Positions 55,823 to 63,366 of a stretch of DNA of 64,000 bases are shown one piece after another; positions within the stretch are counted from its first letter, which is position 1; every line of letters starts with the position of its first letter. A program made the translations under genes and the position numbers. Source of the DNA: Coprococcus phoceensis (GTDB lineage: Bacteria; Bacillota; Clostridia; Lachnospirales; Lachnospiraceae); the NCBI RefSeq assembly GCF_900104635.1, contig NZ_FNWC01000007.1, positions 1,711,421 through 1,775,420 on the forward strand. The letters run 5' to 3'. The notes under the pieces are model-generated. The model was not told the DNA's origin. It ran no database searches and saw only the letters and a list, made by a program, of their open reading frames with translations.

Positions 55823-56764
55823 TCACTCTCTAAAAAGCGAAAATTGTCCATCCTTGAGAGACTTTATTTTTCTGTCCGTAATCTTATCATACTGTGTAAG
55901 CGTTCCGCATAACAGCGGTGAACTTTTATCATATTGTCTCGCATTCTCTTTTACCTTTGTTTCATGGAAATTTGCATAGCAATATTTACAACCATTGAAA
56001 CACGTATTGTATGTTCCCACTTCAACACTCTCCAAACAACCACAAGACTCTCTCTGATATTTATCTTTCTGTCCGCTCAGCTCACATCCTAAAAGCTTTT
56101 CAATCAACCTTTTATCAATACAATGCCCTTTTGAAATTCCAAACTCCTGAAGATTGATTTTCTCAGCACATGTCTCAATATCCAACGAATATCTTAAAGC
56201 AATCTCTGCCATTTTTTCAGCAAGAGTTCTCGTCTTCTGAGCCGTCATCTGCTGAATTGCAAGAGTTCTTGTATTTCGCATCGTTTTTTTGTAGAAATCT
56301 ATAAAACTAATCACAACTTTATCCGTATATCCAGCAAGACTCGCCGCAATCTCCTCAAATGCTTTTATATGATACTCTACCGTATATCTGTCACTTAGAA
56401 ATATCGGATCATATCTCCATATCACCCTCTCTTTTCCAATTTGCTCAGATAACCTTTGAAATGTGGGAATCAGTGCTTCCCTCTTGTGCGGAAGATTTGG
56501 TTCCACATCTCTTCCGTACCCAGTCAGTGTAAATTGAAAATAATACATGTAAGGTTTTAGTTCTTCTAGTTTTCCTAACATATTGATTGGATTTTTTGTC
56601 CAAAATACAATACAATCTATCACGTCCGGTGATAGATTGATTTTACTTACCTGATGTGCATTCATCGGGTTACGCACATATAAAAAGCCCTCTCTTATTC
56701 TATTTATAAACCATTCCGAATAATAATTCGGAATATCTGTTCTTCTGCTTGCACTTAATATCAT
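55823..56764 (-). CDS. DUF1848 protein with C-terminal cysteine cluster
   Basis: 313 residues matching DUF1848: N-terminal SASRRTDIPNYYSEWF, VRNPMNAHQVSKI and DCIVFWTKNP, and a C-terminal CFNGCKYCYAN-type Fe-S motif preceded by CGCLESVEVG. The pattern resembles spore-photoproduct-lyase/radical-SAM-like proteins, but the reaction is unknown. GAGGAATC precedes ATG 56764. It is the first gene of the more A/T-rich accessory stretch to 59.2 kb. Confidence 0.9.
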   Translation of the reverse strand: MILSASRRTDIPNYYSEWFINRIREGFLYVRNPMNAHQVSKINLSPDVIDCIVFWTKNPINMLGKLEELKPYMYYFQFTLTGYGRDVEPNLPHKREALIPTFQRLSEQIGKERVIWRYDPIFLSDRYTVEYHIKAFEEIAASLAGYTDKVVISFIDFYKKTMRNTRTLAIQQMTAQKTRTLAEKMAEIALRYSLDIETCAEKINLQEFGISKGHCIDKRLIEKLLGCELSGQKDKYQRESCGCLESVEVGTYNTCFNGCKYCYANFHETKVKENARQYDKSSPLLCGTLTQYDKITDRKIKSLKDGQFSLFRE

Positions 56765-56810
56765 GGTGATTCCTCATTTTTTCACTGTTTTGCAGTTTCT
56801 ATCCTATTCA

Positions 56811-57137
56811 TCAGTCACAGCACCTTATAATCCGTTCTCCGCATTTAGCACAGAAGCCTTCAATTACCACGCCAAATTTATCTTTCCGCAGACTATATCC
56901 CGGCTTAAATGATACTTTTCCGCAGTTAATACAGAACGCATTGTGAAACCATATTTCCTTCATCTCATCCGGATAGCTTTTCCAAAGCTTCACAGCTTCT
57001 AGGTCTGTTGTTCCACCGCCCTTAGTAAACCCATCTGTTTCCATCTCTCGCCTAATAAATTGCTCTATCGTATATTCATCACAACCATCCTTTTGAAACT
57101 GTTCCGCCATTTCTTTATATTTTCCTGTATATTTCAA
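56811..57137 (-). CDS. Small zinc-ribbon protein of unknown function
   Basis: 108 residues. Two CxxC pairs (CINCGKVSF and CAKCGERIIRCC) form a zinc ribbon at the C-terminus; the N-terminal half is helical and charged. I do not recognise a named family. It starts with TTG at 57137 behind an excellent GGAGGGGAG, and overlaps the stop of the DUF1016 remnant by 4 nt, so it was probably translated from the same message. Confidence 0.7.
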   Translation of the reverse strand: MKYTGKYKEMAEQFQKDGCDEYTIEQFIRREMETDGFTKGGGTTDLEAVKLWKSYPDEMKEIWFHNAFCINCGKVSFKPGYSLRKDKFGVVIEGFCAKCGERIIRCCD

Positions 57138-58176
57138 TATCTCCCCTCCTCTTTTTCACTACCAATATCTTCTCCCACTGTCTTGCTAGACTCCAACGCT
57201 TGATATTCCTGATTTAACTCCCTCAATAATTCTTCTTCGCTTGGTAAATATAATTTATATTTTGAAGCAAAAATCTGTGTTTCATTTTCAGGCAGCGTAT
57301 ATTTAACCACAGATTCACTTTTATCTGCACATAATACAATGCCAATCGGAGGATTGTCCCCTTCATTCATAAGCTCCCGCTCATAATAGTGAACATACAT
57401 TTGCATCTGACCTAAATCCTGATGTGTTAAATCACCAACTTTTAAATCCATCAGAACAAAACATTTCAAAATGTAATTATAGAATACAAGGTCAATTCTA
57501 AAATGACGACCATCGAAAGTAATTCTTTTCTGTCTGGCAACAAAAGAAAATCCTCTACCGAGTTCTAAAAGAAATTTCTGCAAATGTGTAATTAACGCTT
57601 GCTCTAAATCACTTTCATAAAAATCATCATTAGGTGTCAGCCCAAGAAATTCCAACACATACGGGTCACGTATAACATCTTCTGTTTTTTTCGCTGGCTC
57701 TAATGTCTGTATTTCCTCTGCAACTTGCTTTTTATTTTTACTGGATAATAACCTTTCATAAAAAAATGAATTTATCTGTCGCTCAAGTTATCTGGTACTC
57801 CATTGAGATTTTACAGCTTCCTGCATATAAAATTCTCTTGCATTTTCATTCTCTACTCGCATCAGAAGCCGATAATGCGTCCAACTCAATTCGATACGCA
57901 ATGCGTAGCCATCTGGAAATGTCAAATAAAACTGTCGCATATTTTTCAAATTGGCAACGGTAAATCCTTTTCCAAAATCCTGTGTCATTTGCTTTGACAA
58001 CTCTTTTAGTAAACCTGTACCATACTCCGCTTTCTCATTACCACCTTGTTCTTCAATGATTGATTTCCCGATATTCCAGTAGGCTTCAACCATTGCAAAA
58101 TTGGCTGTCTGATAGACTTTATTTCTTGCTGAAATTAAAATTTCTTTAATTTCCTTATAAAAAATTCGTTCATCAT
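57134..58176 (-). pseudogene. YhcG/DUF1016 PDDEXK nuclease broken by a frameshift and a nonsense codon
   Basis: The intact protein would be about 345 residues: an N-terminal DUF1016 helical domain and a C-terminal PDDEXK nuclease (DGRHFRIDLVFYN then FVLMDLKVG, with catalytic D and D-x-K). Two lesions are visible. Near 58155-58165 the N-terminal MNEF reading goes out of frame within a run of six T residues, while the homologous YKEIKEILISARNK continues in another frame. At about 57786-57788 a TAA interrupts WSTR-(stop)-LERQINSFF in the same frame, consistent with CAA to TAA. GAGAGG precedes ATG 58176. The 57658-57134 part keeps the nuclease motifs but lacks a proper start. Confidence 0.82.
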
Positions 58177-58237
58177 ATCAAAGCATCCTCTCATTTACAA
58201 ATTATCTATTAATCTTTCTAATATTTTGCAATACAAG

Positions 58238-58487
58238 CTATATTACTTCAAAATATCTCAATGCATCCCTTATTGCTTCCACTTTCTCTGCTGTCGGATG
58301 TTTCCTCGGCTGTTTCAATTCTTCCACCGCATTATGAACATCATACATCGGCAAGCCCAATTTTCACTTCACCTCTGCGATGTATGCGGTATGTATCTTG
58401 AAGCCATATTTCGCTTCTATGTATTCCTTAATCATCTTGTTGGTCACGCGCTCTTTCGGCTTGTACGCAACGGCTCTCTTAGCAATA
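58238..58487 (-). pseudogene. Degenerate C-terminal fragment (methyltransferase-tail-like) with in-frame stop
   Basis: Minus-strand translation gives AKRAVAYKPKERVTNKMIKE, then EAKYGFKIHTAYIAEVK, a TGA, and KLGLPMYDVHNAVEELKQPR to a natural stop at 58238-58240. This resembles tail domains found on RlmD/RumA-type RNA methyltransferases and related clostridial mobile-element proteins. There is no start and one in-frame stop, so it is a relic. The exact parent protein is uncertain. Confidence 0.55.
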
Positions 58488-58535
58488 TTATATTATCAAG
58501 CGGCACTTTTCCTTCGCATTGATAACACTATCTGG

Positions 58536-58740
58536 TTATTTTCGGGACAAAAGCATGATACTTTCAACGGTATTACCAGATTCCCACAAAATCTTCCTTA
58601 CTTCTTTACCATCACGATATATCGGAAAGTTAAACTCAATAGACTTTAACGGCATTTCCGATTCACCATGCGGATAAATTTGAACTTCCTTTATAAGATA
58701 AGTAATTATACTCTTCTTTTCTTCATCACTTATTGTACCA
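58536..58740 (-). pseudogene. C-terminal remnant of a large serine recombinase
   Basis: About 67 codons on the minus strand (ISDEEKKSIITYLIKEVQIY, then GESEMPLKSIEFNFPIYRDG, ending in MLLSRK and a stop at 58536). This is typical of the end of large serine recombinases (TnpX-like) of clostridial transposons. The catalytic N-terminal domain is absent; an in-frame stop lies just upstream, at the edge of an inverted repeat. Confidence 0.72.
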
Positions 58741-58774
58741 AATCGCTAGCGCGATGGCTAGCATTACGTACAAT
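58732..58774. repeat. Imperfect inverted repeat with GCTAGC arms
   Basis: Left arm 58732-58750 (ATTGTACCAAATCGCTAGC), six-base centre, right arm 58757-58774 whose complement reads ATTGTACGTAATGCTAGC. It abuts the recombinase remnant, so it may be a recombination/transposon-end scar. Confidence 0.65.
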
Positions 58775-59150
58775 ACAATCGTTGCTTTTTTCAAATAAAA
58801 GTAGCAGTTTTTTTGTATATGTTATATTGTTGAATTACCCCTAACACAACAAACTCACACAACAAAAGAACTGCTATGATTAATCTATCACATTTTGTAT
58901 CATTCAACAATTACATATCTGATTTTTTTATTCGCCCACCTCCGTTTTGCTGTTTGTTTTCACTATTTACTACAAGCAACATTTATTTCAGGAGGTTCAT
59001 TATGAACAACTAAAACTTCTATATTAGGGGCGTGAGAGTGCCACCAACAGAAGAAGGTTTTTTTGAGAGGCTATCCTCATTCCTATATGAAATTATGTAG
59101 GTAGTTGCTGCTTTGAATAAGCAGCGGGGCGTCTGAAGCAGACCAGCACA
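58775..59150 (+). other. Gene-free stretch with an isolated ribosome binding site and three-codon ORF
   Basis: No protein-coding gene is visible here. On the plus strand TTCAGGAGGTTCATT is followed by ATGAACAACTAA (about 59002-59013), a perfect Shine-Dalgarno leading to only Met-Asn-Asn-stop. Downstream are small hairpins (GCTGCTT/AAGCAGC at about 59106-59124; GTCTG/CAGAC at about 59131-59143). It looks like the leader of a resistance or transfer gene whose body has been lost, next to recombinase remnants. The identity of the lost gene cannot be told. Confidence 0.4.
58808..58878. repeat. 14-base inverted repeat AGCAGTTyTTTTGT
   Basis: AGCAGTTTTTTTGT near 58806-58819 and ACAAAAGAACTGCT near 58862-58877 are inverted copies with one mismatch, enclosing about 43 bases. 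The enclosed region has repeated TTGTTG/CAACA motifs. Function unknown; possibly a large hairpin or mobile-element end. Confidence 0.5.
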
Positions 59151-59188
59151 TAAAAAATCCCTCCAAACTCAAAACGGGTTCAGAGGGA
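59151..59188 (-). terminator. Terminator after the DtxR-type regulator gene
   Basis: An 11-bp stem with two G-U pairs (59178-59188 with 59158-59168) followed on the minus strand by six T residues. A second GC-rich hairpin (CCCACCGAA/TTCGGTGGG at about 59217-59250) without a T-run overlaps the gene's stop. Confidence 0.85.
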
Positions 59189-59237
59189 AGATGTGTAATA
59201 AGGCATGATGAAGCCGCCCACCGAAACACCGTTTTTT

Positions 59238-59735
59238 TTATTCGGTGGGCTTATCCTTTATCTCTTTTGACAGGGCAGAAATCTCGTTTTCCTGATTTCT
59301 AAAGGCAGCCTTTTTCAACCGTTCAAAGCTTTCATTACTGATTACATGTTCTATACGGCAGGCATCGACCTCTGCAGTTTCTGGATCAACACCTGCTGCG
59401 ATAAGCTGTTCTGTAAAGAAGCAATGACGTTCATAAATCTTTTCGGCAACCTCGCGGTCCACATCGGTCAAATGGAGAAGGTGATCTTCATCCATTATGA
59501 GAAAGCCGCCGTCTTTCAGGGTGTTGACCGCCACACAAACACTCGGTTTTGACACTCCCATGTGCCGGGCAACATCTACGGAGCGCACCATACCCATTTT
59601 CTTATGGAGAACAAGGATGGTTTCCAGATAGTCCTCCCCGGACGGAGTTATTACGGGCTTCATAAACTCTTTGCTTTCCTTCGTCTGTTTTTTTTGCAAT
59701 TCTTCCCATGCTTCACGAATAACCAATGAAAACAT
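59238..59735 (-). CDS. DtxR/MntR-family metal-dependent transcriptional regulator
   Basis: About 165 residues. Winged helix with SGEDYLETILVLHKKMGMVRS and recognition region MGVSKPSVCVAVNTL, followed by the metal-binding/dimerisation region (RHCFFTEQLIAAGVDPETAE then ACRIEHVIS). It lacks an SH3-like C-terminal domain. GGGGGGC nine bases before the ATG at 59735 selects it; a later ATG at 59663 would give a more usual N-terminus. It is the last gene of the ABC cluster, so it is likely the metal-responsive repressor of that cluster (inference). Confidence 0.88.
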   Translation of the reverse strand: MFSLVIREAWEELQKKQTKESKEFMKPVITPSGEDYLETILVLHKKMGMVRSVDVARHMGVSKPSVCVAVNTLKDGGFLIMDEDHLLHLTDVDREVAEKIYERHCFFTEQLIAAGVDPETAEVDACRIEHVISNESFERLKKAAFRNQENEISALSKEIKDKPTE

Positions 59736-59811
59736 CCATGTGCGCCCCCCTTTCTTCTTGCTAGCAGATGATTTCCAAATACTCCCAGTGTTATGCTCCT
59801 GCATATACCAA

Positions 59812-61545
59812 TTACACAGTCCATCCAAGGCTTTCCTGCTGAATATGATACAACTTTTCATACAGCCCTTTCTTTTTCATCAATTCTCCATGCGTTCCTT
59901 GCTCGACCAGTTTACCATCTTTCAAAACGATGATCTGGTCGGCATCCACCACAGTACGGAGCCGGTGAGCAATCATAATGACCGTCTTACCCTCCACCAG
60001 CTTTGCAATGGCCCGCTGGATTAAAACCTCGTTCTCCGGGTCAAGAGATGCTGTTGCTTCATCAAGAAGAATAATCGGGGCATCTTTCAGCAGAGCGCGG
60101 GCAATGGAGATTCGCTGACGTTCTCCGCCAGAAAGAGTGCTGCCGTTCTCCCCCAAGATAGTCTGATAACCATCCGGCAATCGCTGGATAAATTCGTTAC
60201 AGTACGCTGCCTTTGCCGCCGCCATGACCTGCTCTTCGGTAGCGTTCATGTTGCCTACGCGGATGTTATTAAAAACAGTGTCGTTGAACAAGGTCTCATC
60301 CTGAAATACAAAGGACATACAGCGCATCAGGTGTTCCGGTTCAATGGTGCGGACATCCATACCACCAATGGAAATCTGACCTTTTCTTACATCCCAAAAG
60401 CGGGCAATGAGTTTGGAAATTGTGCTTTTGCCGCTACCGGAAGGCCCTACTAGGGCTGTTACGCTGCCAGTTGGAATAGAAAAAGATACATCCTTGATAA
60501 CATCGTCCCGGTTATATCCGAAAGTGACATTTTTCAATTCAATGTCATAGTTAGCCATATCCTTATCTTCGCCCTCCATAACAGGGGTGGTCAGCAGGGT
60601 ACGCATACGGTTGGTAACAGTCCCCAAATGAAACAGAGAGGTTAACTGCGAAAGGATGGCAAGGATTGGGCCGTAAATCTGCGTGGAGAACATGAACAGC
60701 ACCAGCAAAGGAAGCAGTTCAATTTGCCCACCAGTTATCAGTACCGTTCCAATAAAAATGGTGATACCAAGACCTGCTTGCAGAACCAGGCTGGCTCCCT
60801 GAACCAGAATACCAGAGGCCAGTTCCACCCTGATGGCGATTTTTCTCATGGCTTGGAGTGCTTTGTCCAGCGTGGAGAAACGGGAACCGCTAAGGCCGCA
60901 GGATTTAATAATTTTGATACCTTCCAGGTATTCCTGAATCTGGCTGGACGCCTCCAACTTCACATCCACCTGTTTATCAAACAGACGGAGTTGCAGCTTG
61001 CGTCTGCACCAGATGATAAGAAATGTGACCGGCATCGTACAGAAAATCGCAAGGGCCATTCTCCAGTCAAAAAATGCCAGACAAATGCAGGTCAGGGTGA
61101 CAGAGATAATATTTGCGATCAGCGGCGGAATGGTACTGCTGAGCATGGATTCCATGCTGCTGCAATCCGCCATCATGTTTGTGGTAATATCAGATAAATC
61201 TTTTGTGTTAAAGAAGCTCATGGGGAGCTTGCGAAGATGTTCTGCGATCCGAAGTCTGGTCGTGCTGGCCTCTTTATAAGAAGCAATGTAGGTTTTTCTA
61301 TAATCATTTTTTGCAGCCAGGAATACCAGAATAGCCGCAACCACTCCCAGTCCCAGCAGCTTCCACAGTGCGTCCCATGAAATTGCTTCTCCGGTGAACG
61401 GTTTCAGCAGTTCCCAAAAAAGTAGGCAGGCTACCATTGAAGGAAGTAGCAGTGCAATATTGGTTATTGTGCAGGCTGTAATTGCTTTTTTTAAGTCGGA
61501 GTAGCCTTTCTCCGATAGCATTAACTTTTCTTTCAGCTTACTCAT
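59812..61545 (-). CDS. ABC transporter, fused membrane + ATPase (YbtQ/IrtB-like half)
   Basis: 577 residues: six-helix type IV (exporter-fold) membrane domain to ~320, then an ATPase with Walker A GPSGSGKSTISKL, signature LSGGERQRISIARAL and Walker B ILLDEATASLD. All key residues are present. It overlaps the next ABC gene by 8 nt, so the two probably form a heterodimer. The association with a DtxR-type regulator and an ECF-like ATPase suggests iron/siderophore or metal uptake in the manner of YbtPQ; drug export is the alternative. Confidence 0.9.
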   Translation of the reverse strand: MSKLKEKLMLSEKGYSDLKKAITACTITNIALLLPSMVACLLFWELLKPFTGEAISWDALWKLLGLGVVAAILVFLAAKNDYRKTYIASYKEASTTRLRIAEHLRKLPMSFFNTKDLSDITTNMMADCSSMESMLSSTIPPLIANIISVTLTCICLAFFDWRMALAIFCTMPVTFLIIWCRRKLQLRLFDKQVDVKLEASSQIQEYLEGIKIIKSCGLSGSRFSTLDKALQAMRKIAIRVELASGILVQGASLVLQAGLGITIFIGTVLITGGQIELLPLLVLFMFSTQIYGPILAILSQLTSLFHLGTVTNRMRTLLTTPVMEGEDKDMANYDIELKNVTFGYNRDDVIKDVSFSIPTGSVTALVGPSGSGKSTISKLIARFWDVRKGQISIGGMDVRTIEPEHLMRCMSFVFQDETLFNDTVFNNIRVGNMNATEEQVMAAAKAAYCNEFIQRLPDGYQTILGENGSTLSGGERQRISIARALLKDAPIILLDEATASLDPENEVLIQRAIAKLVEGKTVIMIAHRLRTVVDADQIIVLKDGKLVEQGTHGELMKKKGLYEKLYHIQQESLGWTV

Positions 61546-63364
61546 AGATCACACCGCCTTTCCTTGTACTGATTTTCCAGTTGATCGACTCCGTATAGCT
61601 GCTCCACATCTGCGCGTATTTTCCACCCTTCTTCAGCAACTCGTCATGGGTGCCAGATTCAATCAGGTGTCCTTTTTCCATGACAAGGATCTGGTCAGCG
61701 TTGCGAATCGTAGACAGACGATGGGCAATCATTACAACCGTTTTATTCTGGATTAGCTTTTCAAAGGCTTTTTGAATCAGGTACTCATTTTCCGGGTCGC
61801 TGAATGCGGTTGCCTCGTCCAGTACGATGATAGGGGCATCCTTTACGATAGCACTTGCAATGGCAATCCGTTGGCGTTCACCACCTGAGAGATGAACGCC
61901 GGTGCTTCCAATCACAGTCTGATAACCGTTTGGAAGTTGCTCGATAAATTCGTGGCATCTTGCCGCCTTTGCCGCCGCAATCACCTGTTCCTCCGTAGCA
62001 TCTGGATTTCCCATGCGGATGTTATCCAGGATGCTCTGCTTAAAGAGGAATGTATCCTGAAATACAAAGCTGACCTTATCCATCAGCGCATCCAGCGGAA
62101 TATCCCGAATGTCAACACCACCGATTTGAATACTTCCGTCCGTCACATCATAAAATCGGGAGATTAGGTTGGCTATGGTACTTTTACCGCCACCGGAAGG
62201 GCCGACAACGGCTGTTACCTTGCCATGAGGCGCAAGGAAAGAGACATGAGCCAGGGCCTTGACTTGGGAATCAGTTTCATAGGAAAAGCTGACATCCTGA
62301 AAAGCAATGTCATAGTTTTGTATAACAGCCTTTGTATTCTTTTCCGGCAGAACCGGGATACGCAAGATTTCATCCATGCGCTCTACATTGCCGTCAATCT
62401 GCGTAAAGGACTCCGAGATAAACATGATCTTATTCAGGATACCGGAAATCGCATGTACAATAATCAGGTAGAAAATGAATGTCAACGAATACTCTCTGAA
62501 ATCCGTAGTATGCATCCCGATCAGAACACCTACCGGAATTAAAAACAGATAAATATTGTTGATGATTGTGGTAAATGCAGGCATACAGTTTTGCCAGCCC
62601 AATGCGTACTCCAGCACGAAAGAGGTATAGTCCTTAATAGATTTGCTCAACCGCTTAAAAGAATCTGCGGTCTGATTAAATGCTTTGATCTCCGGCATAC
62701 CGCGCACATATTCCACAGAGGCGCTGTTCATGTTCTCCTGGGCGGTCTGAAAACGGTGCATTTTTTCCTTTGCTTCACCGTTGAATCCTGCAAACTGAAC
62801 GATGAAGGCCAGAACAATACCAACCAGACAAACCACACCATACCGCCAGTCAATCCCAAGAAGAATAATGACCAGAACAAGCGGTGCGACCAAAGAGGCG
62901 ACAAAATCCGGGAGCTGGTGAGCAATAAATTTCTCAACGCTTTCAATGTTTTCGTCCATGATTTTTCTCAGTTTGCCGCTGCCCAAGGTCAGATGATACC
63001 CAAGCGGAATATGCATAATGTGGTCGGCAAAGGCCACCTTCAATTCATAAAGCGTTCCAAACGCTGCAATGTGGGAACACAGTAAGGCAAAAAAGTAAAA
63101 TACGATGTTCCCCAAAATACCAGCCAGGGCAAGCCAGCCCCAGGTTGAGATTGCAGAAACATTCAAGAGCGACATATCCGGGTAAACAAACAGGATTTCC
63201 CGAACGATGTAATAAATTGATAAACAAGGTGCAAAAGAACAAATTGCTGCCAGCGCAGCCAGAAACCCTGATAGAAACAAAAGCCATTTATGACCCGAAG
63301 CTAATTCCAGGCAACGCGCCAGTCCAGTCTTTGCCTTCGGCTGTTTCTCATTTTGCTGTGTCAT
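61538..63364 (-). CDS. ABC transporter, fused membrane + ATPase (YbtP-like half)
   Basis: 608 residues: exporter-fold membrane domain to ~350 and an ATPase with Walker A GPSGGGKSTIANL, signature LSGGERQRIAIASAI and Walker B IVLDEATAFSDPENE. The AFSDPENE D-loop resembles YbtP/IrtA-type siderophore importers, which have AFADPENE, rather than ordinary exporters with ALD. AAGGAGGG precedes ATG 63364. It lies 2 nt after the ECF-like ATPase gene. Confidence 0.9.
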   Translation of the reverse strand: MTQQNEKQPKAKTGLARCLELASGHKWLLFLSGFLAALAAICSFAPCLSIYYIVREILFVYPDMSLLNVSAISTWGWLALAGILGNIVFYFFALLCSHIAAFGTLYELKVAFADHIMHIPLGYHLTLGSGKLRKIMDENIESVEKFIAHQLPDFVASLVAPLVLVIILLGIDWRYGVVCLVGIVLAFIVQFAGFNGEAKEKMHRFQTAQENMNSASVEYVRGMPEIKAFNQTADSFKRLSKSIKDYTSFVLEYALGWQNCMPAFTTIINNIYLFLIPVGVLIGMHTTDFREYSLTFIFYLIIVHAISGILNKIMFISESFTQIDGNVERMDEILRIPVLPEKNTKAVIQNYDIAFQDVSFSYETDSQVKALAHVSFLAPHGKVTAVVGPSGGGKSTIANLISRFYDVTDGSIQIGGVDIRDIPLDALMDKVSFVFQDTFLFKQSILDNIRMGNPDATEEQVIAAAKAARCHEFIEQLPNGYQTVIGSTGVHLSGGERQRIAIASAIVKDAPIIVLDEATAFSDPENEYLIQKAFEKLIQNKTVVMIAHRLSTIRNADQILVMEKGHLIESGTHDELLKKGGKYAQMWSSYTESINWKISTRKGGVIYE

Positions 63365-63366
63365 TC

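Noticed and set aside
57786..57788. Programmed recoding or stop read-through in the DUF1016 gene
   Set aside because: The TAA has no surrounding slippery or pseudoknot signal that I can see and a second lesion exists near the N-terminus, so ordinary gene decay is simpler.
58732..58774. Inverted repeat at the recombinase remnant as an intrinsic terminator
   Set aside because: No T-run follows on either strand, and the arms are interrupted and lie at a coding-relic border; a mobile-element end fits better.
59217..59250. CCCACCGAA/TTCGGTGGG hairpin as the main terminator of the DtxR-type gene
   Set aside because: It overlaps the stop region but is followed by GC-rich sequence rather than T residues; the hairpin at 59151-59188 has the T-run.
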